From positions 5,080,390 through 5,144,389 of the forward strand of contig NC_092110.1 in the NCBI RefSeq assembly GCF_045679555.1: a DNA stretch of 64,000 nt, read 5' to 3'. This DNA comes from Salvelinus alpinus. Taxonomy: Eukaryota; Chordata; Actinopteri; Salmoniformes; Salmonidae. Made by a program: the position numbers and the translations under genes. Each line of letters begins with the position of its first letter. Positions within the stretch are counted from its first letter, which is position 1. Under the pieces are notes generated by a model. The model was not told where the DNA came from. It did no database searches and was given only the letters and a program-made list of their open reading frames with translations. Below, piece by piece: positions 13,121 to 25,690 of the stretch.

Positions 13121-15113
13121 TATAGAGTTTTGCAAAAAATAAAAATATTCATACACAAATCTATGATTAAAAACATTTGAGAACAGTAATATTTTACACA
13201 CACATGAAGGTACCCATAAGCAATAATTTCTGATGAAAAAACACAAATGTGAATAATTGGTGGATATAGTATATATATATATATATATATAGTAGTTTTG
13301 GAAATAAACACTCATCAAAGCAGTACATTTTTGAATAAAGACATTATCTGCGCAAAGTTATATACTGGTAGACGGTAGTCAAACTACAGACTTCTATGTT
13401 GAGTTAAGGATTCATATAATCATTGCTGAAAGTCCCAATGCAGTCAAAAATGTGATATCCTGTGTTTTATATATCTTTTCACACTATGAGACTGGAATAA
13501 TACTGTGAAAATGTGAAAATGATGATAATGCCCTTTTAGTGTAAGATATGCTTGAAAAGACTGCCTGAAGTTTTTGTCTGGTTTGGTGGGATAGAGTTCT
13601 GGCCCTCCAACGTGACATCACTAGGCGGTAAATTAGTTAATAAACCAATAAGAAAGAGAGTTCCAAATCTCTGCCAATAACTGCTAGTTTTCAGTTTTCC
13701 CCTCCCCACTCAGACCACTCCCAGACAGTCCTAGCTAAATTCTTGCTTGAGAAATTGACCCTTTACTAAGAAGCTTGTTTTGTTTCTTTTTGACCATTTT
13801 CATTCAAAGCGATCACAGTCAGGTACTTAATTGTTACCCAGAAATGATTTGATATTGAGATAAAAATGGCTGCATTGGGCCTTTAATGTATTGCTTTTGA
13901 ATCCACTTTGTGGTTTGAGATAAACATTATTTTTCATCATCAAAACAGTACCAGAGGCCATAAAGCAAGGGCCATTATAGGGAAAAACCAAAGATATATC
14001 TGGGAGGAATACAGCTCCTATAGTCTTATTTTTGAGACTTCAGATTAAGTGTCCAGATGCAGTATCATCTCAAGTCCACAAGGCAGCAGCAGCTCTTTCA
14101 GTGTGGTGACAACATCCTTGGCTAATAGTGAATGACTACATCACATGAAAATCAGAAATCCTGATTTGGGATTTGTCTTTCATTTGGAAGAACAGATATA
14201 CAGTAGAAATAGCACACAATTCATTGAGTAAGTTACCTGAGACCTAATTTCTCAATAGGCAAATACTTTATGAGTAAAAATATGTTTTAAACAGACTACA
14301 GTGCATACAGACCTTTTCCAGATATTGTGGGTTATCACTAACTGTAGAAAATCATTCTCCATGACAATGAATTATGAACATATTGCATATAGCACCTTAT
14401 TCAGATTGCTTTTGAAGCTATACAGAAATACAGTACTTATGTATTTAATTTTTTTAAAATTATTATACATTTCCATACAATGTTTTAGTGCTTGAGTGAG
14501 ATTCCAGAGTGATTCAGATTCAGTGGCCTTTTCTCAATTGGATTTGCTCAACTCCCGTGTCCTCTCTCCTCCGTCCTCTCTGGCCTCCTTTTGGAAAAGG
14601 TCAAAGGTAATCGTGGAGAGGTGGCGAGGAGAGGGAATGTGGATGAAAATGCCCTTGTATGAAATGAGACTCTCCTTCTCCAATCATGAGTCATCAAGCA
14701 AATCACTTTTAAAGGGTGCAATCCCCAAATAAATGTATAAAGTGATCAAAACAAAATGTAGCCAGTCGTGCAAGACATTTTAGCCAGTCGTGCAAGATAA
14801 AAGGATAAGTAGCATATCGTTTTGAAATGTTTGCATGATTTTCTCCTTTGAGAAAAAAATTGCTGATTCAAAGCGGGTATGGCAGATCTCAAAACTCTTC
14901 CGCAAAAGACTCAGGTATGATACACTTGTGCTTCCTTGCCAAAAGGAGGCTACCGAGGAGGGGAGGACTGTCTTCCATGTTTCTACTAACAAATTGACAC
15001 ACTCCTCGACCACTAGACCACTTATCGGTTTCCAGGTCACAGAAGAGAGAGGGCAGAGGTGCGAGGGTGGAGGACGGGCTTTTCCCAAATTAGAAAATGC
15101 CCTTGTTCTCTGA
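13121..15113. other. Intergenic and probable tmem229b 3' flank; no other gene
   Basis: Contains an (AT)n run at 13270-13291 and no supported coding region. The part nearest 15113 may be tmem229b 3' UTR because that gene reads leftward, but I found no secure polyadenylation signal. Confidence 0.4.
13270..13291. repeat. (AT)n microsatellite
   Basis: Eleven AT units. Confidence 0.95.
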
Positions 15114-15686
<573 letters not shown>

Positions 15687-15999
15687 TTACGCCCTCGTGA
15701 TAAGGCAGTCCTGCCTGAGAGATGGAGGCCCAAATGTCGCCCTCAGACCACAAGGATTTCCCTCTTGGTCTAATGGTTGGTTTGGCGTGCCATACTGCAG
15801 GTCTAGTTCAACGACACCCGTTACACCATGGTGACCGCCCCTCGCTCTTTATCTAGTGGAGGAGAAACGTAGGTCTGTAAGGGAGAAAGGAGAGAAAAGT
15901 GAATCAGTCAGGTTGGTGTTATAGAATGAGATAGACAGCTGGAGTACCTATGCTACGTCAAATGCCTACTAAGGAAAGTGTTTCATAAGGGCAATACTA

Positions 16000-16860
16000 C
16001 ACTCTTAGGAAAAAAAGGTGCTAAGTAGGCCTCTTTGGTTTGTCCCTATAGGGGAACCCTTTGCATAGGGTTCTATCTAGAGCACTCTATATAGGGTTCT
16101 TCAAAGAACAACCTGTACATAGTTCTACCTACAACCCTCTATGAAGGCTTCTACCTAGAACCCTCTATGAAGGGTTCTACCGAGAACCCTTTTATCTTTG
16201 GAAGGTTCTTCCCAGAACCCTCTATGAACAGTTCCACCAGCCTTATTAGCCTTTAAAATGTTATTATTTATGACAATAAATTACATATATCATAAGGCCT
16301 TTTTTTAGGGCCTATTTATAACCTAAGCCTGCTGGCTTGTAAAGGGATGTGTAATTCCTACAGGAACCCAGACAGAACTGGGATATCCAACAAGTGGAAT
16401 TGTTAATCAGTCGCAACCTGCACTCCGAATGATTGCCAGAGTAGGGAAGATTGAATACTGAGACTAACCCAATCATCTAAACTGGAACAACCACCTCAGT
16501 AACGGGTGAAATAAATCCAACAGATTGGATTAGTTTAGAAAACTGTGTTATTTATCTTTGTGTAGCATACAAATGTATCAACCATCAATGTGCATGCAAA
16601 AATACTGATATTATAGTAAAAGAAACAATTCGGAAAATCTCCCTGCAATAGAGCATGCTGGGAAATATTATATATGTTTCTATGTAGAACCCTTCTTGCC
16701 TTCTAAAGAATCATCAAAGAACCCTTTCTTCCAAAAACGGTTCTCAGGGAGTTAAAGGTTCTAGGTAGAATCCTTTACCTTCCAAAAAGGGATCTTCTGA
16801 TCAAAACAGAACCCTATCCCTCTGCAAATAACTGTTTTGGAACCCTTTTTTCTAAGAGTG
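16000..16860. mobile_element. MITE with CACTCTTAG termini and GGTTCT-rich interior
   Basis: CACTCTTAGGAAAAAAAGG at the left and its inverted partner (CCTTTTTTCTAAGAGTG) at the right are flanked by TA on both sides (15998-15999, 16861-16862). The interior has imperfect repeats of the type AGAACCCTCTATGAAGGGTTC. No transposase is present. TA duplication fits a Tc1/mariner-mobilised or Tourist-like MITE. Confidence 0.75.
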
Positions 16861-16862
16861 TA

Positions 16863-17648
16863 TGGACACTACACAGACTGCTAAAGATTAACCTTCAGAT
16901 GACTTGAGGCCTCTTAGATATCCCTTCCAACATTGTTGGCTGCTGGTACAAAGTCTTAAACTGACCACTTGACATTTGAATTAACGTCAGCTTGCATTTC
17001 TTTCCATGTCAGTTTGCAATATTAGAACCCGTGAGAATCAACGACGGATCATAAAGGAGTAGGTTGAAGTGGCCTCTAGAGCCTGATCTTGGGTCAGTTT
17101 TGCATTTCCCCCACTAGTGGTTAAGGTTAGGATTTGTCGTGGATCTGTTCCTTGGGAAAACTTCACTCCTCGGCAGTCATAATGTTGTATCAGCCACACA
17201 ATGCCATTACATCACACGTTGTATCAGGGGTCAGACTAACACAATGCTATCACATGTAGAGAGAGTTAGAATAGCCCCCCCCATGATCTGTGTGCATCGT
17301 GTGCCCTTGCTTTCTGTAGTGTAAATCCCCAGGTCAGACCAAAGACTATATAAATAACGGGTGCAAGGCCAGACACAGGCAGTAAGCACCACTGGTATCA
17401 AGTGTCAGGAGGCCCTGGCAGGGATGCCATCTCTCAACCACTCCGTCATAGTATATAACCTCGTCCCCAGGCCCCATTGGTTTGACAGAAAGCCTAAAGT
17501 ATATAAAGATTGTATAGTATTTACAGTATGTCTGAATCTGATTGAGACCACCGCGCATAGGCCTACCGACTGGCACATGCACATCGGAAAATGGAACCAG
17601 TTTACAAGAGGTCAAAAACGTTCAGCGCTAACAGTCACAAAAAATAAA
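16863..17648. other. Intergenic, no gene seen
   Basis: No supported frames or repeats. Confidence 0.4.
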
Positions 17649-18026
17649 CACTGAGTGTACAAAACATTAGGAACATCTGTTCTTTCCATGACATAGACTG
17701 ACCAGGTGAATCCAGGTGAAAGCTATGATCCCTTATTGATTTAAGTGCCTTTGAATGGGGTGTGGAAGTAGGTGCCAGGCGCACTGGCTTGTGTCAAGTA
17801 CTGCAACGCTGCTGGGTTTTTCACACTCAACAGTTTCCCGTGTGTATCAAGAATGGTCCACCACCCAAAGGACATCCAGCCAATTTGACACATCTTTGGG
17901 AAGCATAGGAGTTAATAGGTCAGCATCCCTGTGGAACGCTTTCGACACCTTGTAGAGTCCATGCCAAAATGAATTGAGGCTGTTCTGATATTAGGAAGGT
18001 GTTCCTAATGTTTGGCATACTCAGTG
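17649..18026. mobile_element. Tc1-related non-autonomous transposon, copy 2
   Basis: The ends CACTGAGTGTACAAAACATT and (reverse complement) CACTGAGTATGCCAAACATT form TIRs. The right end is followed by TA. It shares interior blocks with copy 1 at 12598-13120 but is shorter. Confidence 0.8.
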
Positions 18027-18067
18027 TATATATAGTTCTGTAAATATTAGTAAGTAAAAGGAGACAA

Positions 18068-19017
18068 TTGTTCCATAATAGTCAAGATTGTAGCTCACAA
18101 TCGTCAAAGAGGATGACTGTGGACTACAGGAAAAGGAGGACCGAGCAAGCCCCCATTCTCATCGACGGTGCTGCATTGGAGCAGGTTGAGAGCTTCAAGT
18201 TCCTTGGTGTCCACATCACCAACAAACTATCATGGTCCAAACACACTAAGACAGTCGTGAAGAGATCACAACAAAGCCTATTCTCCCTCAGGAGACTGAA
18301 AAGATTTGGCATAGGTCCTCAGATCCTCAAAAGGTTCTACAGCGGCACCATCGAGAGCATCCTGAATGGATGCATCACTGCCTGGTACGGCAACTGCTCG
18401 GCCTCTGACCGCAAGACACTACAGAGGGTAGTACGTACGCCCCAGTACATCACTGGGACCAAGCTTCCTGCCATCCAGGACCTCTATACCAGGCGGTGTC
18501 AGAGGAAGGCCCTAGAAATTGTCAAAGACTCCAGCCACCCTAGTCATGGACTGTTCTCTCTGCTACCGCACAGTAAGTGGTACCGGAGCGCCAAGTCTAG
18601 GTCCAAGAGACTTCTTAACAGCTTCTACTCCCAAGCCATTAGACTCCTGAACAGCTAATCAAAGGGCTAACCAGAACCCTATTTTACACTGCTGCTACTC
18701 TGTTTATTAACTATGCATAGTCACTTTAACTCTACCTACATGTACATATTACCTCGACTAACCGGTGCCCCCGCACATTGACTCTGTACCGGTACCCCCT
18801 GTATATAGCCTTGCTACTGTTATTTTACTGCTGCTGTTTAATTATTTGTTACTTTTATTGTCTATTTCTTACTTATCTATTTTCAAAAAAAAATCTTAAA
18901 ACTTCTTAAAGCATGGTTGGTTGAGGGCTTGTAAGTAAGCATTTCACTGTAAGGTCTACCTACACCTGTTGTAGTCGGCGCATGTGACAAAATACATTTT
19001 GATTTGATTTTGATTTG
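18068..19017 (+). mobile_element. 5'-truncated LINE 3' end with intact terminal frame (196 codons) and tail
   Basis: The frame encodes VDYRKRR, ESFKFLGVHITNKLSWSKHT, LRRLKRFGIGPQILKRFY, CITAWYGNCSASDRKTLQRV and ends RLLNS at 18658. These are motifs of the reverse transcriptase thumb and C-terminus of jockey-type LINEs. The tail contains GTAAGCATTTCACTGTAAGG and ends in repeated GATTTGATTTT, a tail widely seen in salmonid LINE copies. The catalytic domain is absent. It is probably the same family as 61930-64000, which supplies the complementary 5' part. Confidence 0.85.
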
Positions 19018-19199
19018 AAGATTATACATCCAAACGTAATACAATAGTACAATTAAATCCTAACAGAGAGAGGTTGTGAGTGTGACCATACACAGTAAGA
19101 ACTGGTTTGAAGAGCAGAAGCTGGTTTGGCGAAGTGAGCAGAGAGCCAGGCTAATGAGGATTTCCTAACAAGGAACAACTGGGCCAGGAGACTGGACAC

Positions 19200-21650
19200 A
19201 CACTCTTCCTGCCTCCCTCTCTCTCACCCTGTCTTGCCCCACTGGATCCTAACTCCTGCTCCCTTGAATTCACCTAAGCTCCTTCTAGTCAACTCCTTCT
19301 TCCCTCGCTCTCATCCAACACTTCCCACACTGCCCCTACTCGGATGGTATCGCGCCGTCCCAACCTTCGCTCTCTCTCCCCCGCTACTCTCTCCTCTTCC
19401 ATCCTATCATCTCTTCCCTCTGCTCAAACCTTCTCCAACCTATCTCCTGATTCTGCCTCCTCAACCCTCCTCTCCTCCCTTTCTGCATCCTTTGACTCTC
19501 TATGTCCCCTATCCTCCAGGCCGGCTCGGTCCTCCCCTCCTGCTCCGTGGCTCGACGACTCATTGCGAGCTCACAGAACAGGGCTCCGGGCAGCCGAGCG
19601 GAAATGTAGGAAAACTCGCCTCCCTGCGGACCTGGCATCCTTTCACTCCCTCCTCTCTACATTCTCCTCTTCTGTCTCTGCTGCTAAAGCCAATTTCTAC
19701 CACTCTAAATTCCAAGCATCTGCCTCTAACCCTAGGAAGCTCTTTGCCACCTTCTCCTCCCTCCTGAATCCTCCTCCCCCTCCTCCCCCCTCCTCCCTCT
19801 CTGCTGATGACTTCGTCAACCATTTTGAAAAGAAGGTCGACGACATCCGATCCTCGTTTGCTAAGTCAAACGACACCGCTGGTTCTGCTCACACTGCCCT
19901 ACCCTGTGCTTTGACCTCTTTCTCCCCTCTCTCTCCAGATGAAATCTCGCGTCTTGTGACGGCCGGCCGCCCAACAACCTGCCCGCTTGACCCTATCCCC
20001 TCCTCTCTTCTCCAGACCATTTCCGGAGACCTTCTCCCTTACCTCACCTCGCTCATCAACTCATCCTTGACCGCTGGCTACGTCCCTTCCGTCTTCAAGA
20101 GAGCGAGAGTTGCACCCCTTCTGAAAAAACCTACACTCGATCCCTCCGATGTCAACAACTACAGACCAGTATCCCTTCTTTCTTTTCTCTCCAAAACTCT
20201 TGAACGTGCCGTCCTTGGCCAGCTCTCCTGCTATCTCTCTCAGAATGACCTTCTTGATCCAAATCAGTCAGGTTTCAAGACTAGTCATTCAACTGAGACT
20301 GCTCTTCTCTGTGTCACGGAGGCGCTCCGCACTGCTAAAGCTAACTCTCTCTCCTCTGCTCTCATTCTTCTAGACCTATCGGCTGCCTTTGATACTGTGA
20401 ACCATCAGATCCTCCTCTCCACCCTCTCCGAGCTGGGCATCTCCGGCGCGGCCCACGCTTGGATTGCGTCCTACCTGACAGGTCGCTCCTACCAGGTGGC
20501 GTGGCGAGAATCTGTCTCCGCACCACGTGCTCTCACCACTGGTGTCCCCCAGGGCTCTGTTCTAGGCCCTCTCCTATTCTCGCTATACACCAAGTCACTT
20601 GGCTCTGTCATATCCTCACATGGTCTCTCCTATCATTGCTATGCAGACGACACACAATTAATCTTCTCCTTTCCCCCCTCTGATAACCAGGTGGTGAATC
20701 GCATCTCTGCATGTCTGGCAGACATATCAGTGTGGATGACGGATCACCACCTCAAGCTGAACCTCGGCAAGACGGAGCTGCTCTTCCTCCCGGGGAAGGA
20801 CTGCCCGTTCCATGATCTCGCCATCACGGTTGACAACTCCATTGTGTCCTCCTCCCAGAGTGCTAAGAACCTTGGCGTGATCCTGGACAACACCCTGTCG
20901 TTCTCAACTAACATCAAGGCGGTGACCCGTTCCTGTAGGTTCATGCTCTACAACATTCGCAGAGTACGACCCTGCCTCACGCAGGAAGCGGCGCAGGTCC
21001 TAATCCAGGCACTTGTCATCTCCCGTCTGGATTACTGCAACTCGCTGTTGGCTGGGCTCCCTGCCTGTGCCATTAAACCCCTACAACTCATCCAGAACGC
21101 CGCAGCCCGTCTGGTGTTCAACTTTCCCAAGTTCTCTCACGTCACCCCGCTCCTCCGCTCTCTCCACTGGCTTCCAGTTGAAGCTCGCATCCGCTACAAG
21201 ACCATGGTGCTTGCCTACGGAGCTGTGAGGGGAACGGCACCTCCGTACCTTCAGGCTCTGATCAGGCCCTACACCCAAACAAGGGCACTGCGTTCATCCA
21301 CCTCTGGCCTGCTCGCCTCCCTACCTCTGAGGAAGTACAGTTCCCGCTCAGCCCAGTCAAAACTGTTCGCTGCTCTGGCACCCCAATGGTGGAACAAACT
21401 CCCTCACGACGCCAGGTCAGCGGAGTCAATCACCACCTTCCGGAGACACCTGAAACCTCACCTCTTTAAGGAATACCTAGGATAGGATAAAGTAATCCTT
21501 CTAACCCCCCCCCCCTTAAAAGAGTTAGATGCACTATTGTAAAGTGGTTGTTCCACTGGATATCATAAGGTGAATGCACCAATTTGTAAGTCGCTCTGGA
21601 TAAGAGCGTCTGCTAAATGACTTAAATGTAATGTAAATGTAGTTCCCCCC
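19200..21650 (+). mobile_element. L2-like non-LTR retrotransposon, 5'-truncated, with intact reverse transcriptase frame
   Basis: The element contains the long frame at 19344-21485 and ends with a 3' tail (AAGTCGCTCTGGATAAGAGC, GTCTGCTAAATGAC) that is the hallmark terminus of L2-group LINEs in fish. The 5' portion with the endonuclease is missing, and upstream codons run open without a clean start. Confidence 0.88.
19344..21485 (+). CDS. L2-like LINE reverse transcriptase, 713-codon open frame lacking endonuclease
   Basis: The protein primes reverse transcription of the LINE RNA at nicked DNA. Recognisable motifs in order are VAPLLKKPTLDPSDVNNYRP (RT motif 1-2 region, about residues 256-275), LDLSAAFDTVNH (motif A, about 340-355), TGVPQGSVLGPLLF (motif B, about 398-411), CYADDTQL (the YADD catalytic pair, about 432-440) and LKLNLGKTE (motif D, about 470). 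Then come LGVILDN and the C-terminal HWLPVEARIRYK and WWNKLP. There are no stops or frameshifts over 2.1 kb. The Ser/Pro-rich N-terminal 150 residues look like the region between endonuclease and RT, so the ATG is not the native start. A full-length ORF would carry an upstream endonuclease. Confidence 0.85.
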   Translation: MVSRRPNLRSLSPATLSSSILSSLPSAQTFSNLSPDSASSTLLSSLSASFDSLCPLSSRPARSSPPAPWLDDSLRAHRTGLRAAERKCRKTRLPADLASFHSLLSTFSSSVSAAKANFYHSKFQASASNPRKLFATFSSLLNPPPPPPPSSLSADDFVNHFEKKVDDIRSSFAKSNDTAGSAHTALPCALTSFSPLSPDEISRLVTAGRPTTCPLDPIPSSLLQTISGDLLPYLTSLINSSLTAGYVPSVFKRARVAPLLKKPTLDPSDVNNYRPVSLLSFLSKTLERAVLGQLSCYLSQNDLLDPNQSGFKTSHSTETALLCVTEALRTAKANSLSSALILLDLSAAFDTVNHQILLSTLSELGISGAAHAWIASYLTGRSYQVAWRESVSAPRALTTGVPQGSVLGPLLFSLYTKSLGSVISSHGLSYHCYADDTQLIFSFPPSDNQVVNRISACLADISVWMTDHHLKLNLGKTELLFLPGKDCPFHDLAITVDNSIVSSSQSAKNLGVILDNTLSFSTNIKAVTRSCRFMLYNIRRVRPCLTQEAAQVLIQALVISRLDYCNSLLAGLPACAIKPLQLIQNAAARLVFNFPKFSHVTPLLRSLHWLPVEARIRYKTMVLAYGAVRGTAPPYLQALIRPYTQTRALRSSTSGLLASLPLRKYSSRSAQSKLFAALAPQWWNKLPHDARSAESITTFRRHLKPHLFKEYLG

Positions 21651-21859
21651 TCTCTCTCTCTTACCCACAGACTCCCTCCCTCTCTCACCCCATATCCTAT
21701 CTCACCCCATAGCCCCCCTTCCACCACATGCTCTGCCTCACCCCTGCTGCCTCTAAAACATTCATAACGTCTCTACCACCAGTGTCACCTGACCCACACC
21801 CCAAAACCCTTTAGCATGCCTCTGTAGCCCAGCTTGACCCAGAGCTAAAGGCTGACATA

Positions 21860-23428
21860 CAGTGGCTTGCGAAAGTATTCACCCCCTTGGCAGTTTTCCT
21901 ATTTTGTCTCCTTACAATTTCGAATTAAAATAGATTTTTTGAAGGTTTGTATCATTTGATTTACACAACATGCCTACCACTTTGAAGATGCAATTTTTTT
22001 GTTATTGTGAAACAAGAAATAAGCCAAAAAAACTGAAAACTTGAGCGTGCATAACTATTCTTTGTTAGTCACCTTTTGTAGGAATTACAGCTGCAAGTCT
22101 CTTGGGGTATGTCTCTATAAGCTTGGCACGTCTAGCCACTGGGATTTTTGCCCATTCTTCAAGGCAAAACTGCTCCAGCTCCTTCAAGTTGGATGGGTTC
22201 CGCTGGTGTACAGAAATCTTTAAGTCATACCACAGATTCTCAATTGGATTGAGGTCTGGGCTTTGACTAGGCCATTCCAAGACATTTAAATGTTTCCCCT
22301 TAAACCATTCGAGCGTTGCTTAGCAGTGTGCTTAATGTCATTGTCCTGCTGGAAGGTGAACCTCCGTCCCAGTCTCAAATCTCTGGAAGACTGAAACAGG
22401 TTTCCCTCAAGAATTTCCCTGTATTTAGCGCCACCCATTATTCCTTCAATTCTGACCAGTTTCCCAGTCCCTGCCGATGGTATTCTCGGGGTGATGAGAA
22501 GTGTTGGGTTTGCGCCAGATATAGCGTTTTTCCTTGATGGCCAAAAAGCTCAATTTTAGTCTCATCTGACCAGAGTACCTTCTTCCATATGTTTGGGGAG
22601 TCTCCCACATGCCTTTTGGCAAACACCAAACGTGTTTGCTTATTTTTTTCTTTAAGCAATGACTTTTTTTCTGGACATTCTTCCGTAAAGCCCAGCTCTG
22701 TGGAGTGTACGGCTTAAAGTGATCCTATGGACAGATACTCCAATCTCCGCTGTGGAGCTTTGCAGCTCCTTCAGGGTTATCTTTGGTCTCTTTGTTGCCT
22801 CTCTGATTAATGCCCTCCATTGCCTAGTCCATGAGTTTTGGTAGGCGGCCCTCCCTTGGCAGGTTTGCTGTGGTGCCATATTCTTTCCATTTTTAAATAA
22901 TGGATTTAATGGTGCTCCATGGGATGTTCAAAGTTTTGAATATTTTTTTAAACCCAACCCTGATCTGTACTTCTCCACAACTTTGTCACTGACCTGTTTG
23001 GAGAGCTCCTTGGTCTTCATGGTGCCACTTGCTTGGTGGTGTGCCTTGCTTAGTGGTGTTGCAGACTCTGGGGCCTTTCAGAACAGGTGTATATATACTG
23101 AGATCATGTGACAGATCATGTGACACTTAGATTGCACACAGGATGACTTTATTTAACTAATTATGTGATTTCTGAAGGTAATTGGTTGCACCAGATCTTA
23201 TTTAGGGGCTTCATCGCAAAGGAGGGGAATACATATGCACGCACCACTTTTCCATTTTATTTTTTATTTTATTTTTTGAAACAAGTAATTTTTTTTCATA
23301 TCACCAATTTGGACTATTTTGTGTATGTCCATTACATGAAATCCAAATAAAAATATATTTAAATTCCAGGTTGTAATGCAACAAATAGGAAAAATGCCAA
23401 GGGGGATGAATACTTTTGCAAGGCACTG
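21860..23428 (-). mobile_element. Tc1-like transposon (CAGTGGCTTGCGAAAG family), inactivated
   Basis: The TIRs CAGTGGCTTGCGAAAGTATT and, reversed from the right end, CAGTGCCTTGCAAAAGTATT enclose 1.57 kb. Minus-strand transposase blocks are found at 22879-22652 (helix-turn-helix end, HRAGLYGRMSRKK), 22659-22438 (SDETKIELFG) and 22280-22065 ([15 protein letters not shown]). The blocks are in different frames with stops, and the second catalytic Asp region is damaged, so it is a pseudogene. Confidence 0.9.
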
Positions 23429-23507
23429 CAGTGACCTGGAACTGTTGGGTGTTGTTGTTGTTGTTGTTGATGATGATTATGATGTGGTTGTTGTTGTAGG
23501 TGCTTTC

Positions 23508-24102
23508 CAGTGGTAGAAAAAGTACCAAATTGTCATACTTGAGTAAAAGTAATGATACCTTAATAGAAAATGACTCAAGTAAAAGCGGAAGTCACCCAGT
23601 AAATTTGATTAAAATCCTATTTGATTAAAAGTCAAAAAATATTTGATTTGAAATATTCTTAAGAATCAAAAGTAAAATGTAATTGCTAAAATACACTTAC
23701 GTATCAAAAGTAAAAGTAAAATTACAAATAATTTAAAATTCCTTACACTAAGCAAACCAGACGGCACCATTTTCTTGTTTTTCTAATTTACAGATAGCAA
23801 GGGGCACGCTCCAACACTCAGACATCATTTACAAATTCAGCATGTGTTTAGTGAGTCCGCTAGATCAGAGGCAGTAGGGATGACCAGGGATGTTCTCTTG
23901 ATAGGTGTGTGAATTAGACCATTTTCCTGTCCTGCTAAGCATTCAAAATGTAACGAGTATTTTGGATATCAGGGAAAATGTATGGAATAAAAACTACATC
24001 ATTTTCTTTAGGAATGTAGTAAAGTAAAATACAGATGCCCCAAAAAACAACTGAAGTAGTACTTTCAAGTATTTGTACTTAATGAAGTACTTTACACCAC
24101 TG
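23508..24102. mobile_element. hAT-like non-autonomous element (CAGTGGT…GTACTT family)
   Basis: The left end CAGTGGTAGAAAAAGTACC and the reverse complement of the right end, CAGTGGTGTAAAGTACTTC, form imperfect TIRs. The flanking octamers GTGCTTTC (left) and GTCCTCTC (right) agree at 6 of 8 bases, compatible with an aged 8-bp duplication typical of hAT elements. The interior is AT-rich with AGTAAAAGTAA repeats and no frame. Confidence 0.6.
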
Positions 24103-24110
24103 GTCCTCTC

Positions 24111-24876
24111 CCACCTCCCCACCTCCCAGTTGTCATGTCAGTTTTGGTATTGCTCCCTCCCTGGCATCAATGGACAGTTTAATGGCTTCTCACTGCTTTT
24201 TATTGATCATGATGATCTGTTCTTGTTATTCTATATTTGTGCTGCCTGGCATGAGGTGTTGGGTTCTAGGTCCAGATCAATAGGAAGGTTCTGCACTGCC
24301 TACTGGGTCTTGGCACTGCCCCCACTCTCAGTCCCACTGCCACCTGGGACCCCTACCTGCTTCTGTACAACGGGCTCAGAGGGTGTAGGAACAGCCCATA
24401 AATAGCACTAATATCGGTTTCATACAGCTCTAATACATACTACTGCGCACCAATAGGAATGTGACGCAGAAGGAATGAAACAGTCTGATGAGGTCAGTCT
24501 GACTGTGAGAGTCATCCACTGAGAGAAAATTGCTGGGTGGATTATATAAAAAGAACCGGGTGATGCTGATGGAGCGGAGAGAGAAAGATTCCGTGAGGGA
24601 TTCAAATGCTCATGTAACGCTCCAGTAGGCAGGTTTAAAGGTTTAAACGGCTACGTATGGTCTGCGTTCCCATAATGACTCAACGATGCTACCTGTCCTA
24701 AATGATTGCACAACTGTGATCTACTATTGCTAGGGATCCTCAGGAACAACCGCACAAACTTGACAGAGGAAAGAAAGGTAAACCAACGATGTAATGTAAT
24801 GATGCAAAATGTAAGGAAACTAACACTAAAGTGGAAATAACTGATTAAGTAGGCCTACGATAGTGGCTAATATTTA
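24111..24876. other. Intergenic, no gene seen
   Basis: No supported frames. Confidence 0.4.
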
Positions 24877-25690
24877 AAGCTGCAATATGTAACTTTTTGG
24901 GCAACCCACTCAAATGCACATAGAAATGTGTGTTATAGATCTGTCACTCATTGAAAGCAAGTCTAAGAAGTTATATATCGGGGCGGCAAGTAGCCAAGTG
25001 GTTAGAGCATTTTACTAGTAACCGAAAGGTTGCAAGATCAAATCCCCGAGCTGACAAGGTAAAAATCTGTCGTTCTGCCCCTGAACAAGGCAGTTAACCC
25101 ACTGTTCCTAGCCCGTCATTGAAAATAAGAATTTGTTCTTAACTGACTTGCCTAGTAAAATTAAAATAAATATCTGTTCTATGTGCGCTATTTCTATGCC
25201 CGCCTCTTCTTAAGTTTCGTTTTTGCGTCTTTTACTTTCAGTTTTGTACACCAGCTACAAACAGCTGAAAATATCATATTTTTGTTATAGAAAATATATC
25301 GGTTTAGATGGTACAATGATTCTCTACACTATTTGTTTTGTCATATAAACCGAAATTAAGCAAACTATTAAAAATTTTGCAACCAGGAAGTGGCAGAGCG
25401 ATTTCTGCAAAGTGCATCTTCAACATGATACAAATGTTTAAAAATACAGTGACACGTCCAGGCATACAGTATTATTAAAACATTCTAGAAATCACAAATC
25501 AACTTGGTAGGTTTGGAGCTATACTGTCATTTGCGCATGGCTACAGAAGCCTATAGCTTGGGTCTCCAAATGTAATCTCTGCAAGGTTACAAAGCCAGCA
25601 TTTGATAAACTTAACTGTGGAAAAGGTGATATGTTGATACGCTTCAGTTTTATGCCATATGACTGGTTTCACATTTGTATCCCGCGATCA
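24877..25690. mobile_element. Probable dispersed repeat carrying the HpaI SINE
   Basis: The sequence starting AGCTGCAATATGTAACTTTT is one I recognise as a common fish repeat start. It is split by the SINE at 24980-25171, after which it continues (CTATGTGCGCTATTTCTATG). I cannot define its right end. Confidence 0.35.
24980..25171 (+). mobile_element. HpaI-type salmonid SINE
   Basis: It has a tRNA-like head with A-box TAGCCAAGTGGTTAGAGC and B-box GGTTGCAAGATCAAATCC, then a body CTGACAAGGTAAAAATCTGT. The tail TTGTTCTTAACTGACTTGCC is followed by an A-rich end. This matches the HpaI family consensus as I know it and is a strong salmonid signature. Confidence 0.93.

Noticed and set aside
19234-19767. 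177-residue Pro/Leu/Ser-rich frame overlapping the LINE start
   Set aside because: Alternative frame of the C/T-rich L2-like 5' region. The frame at 19344 carries the RT motifs.
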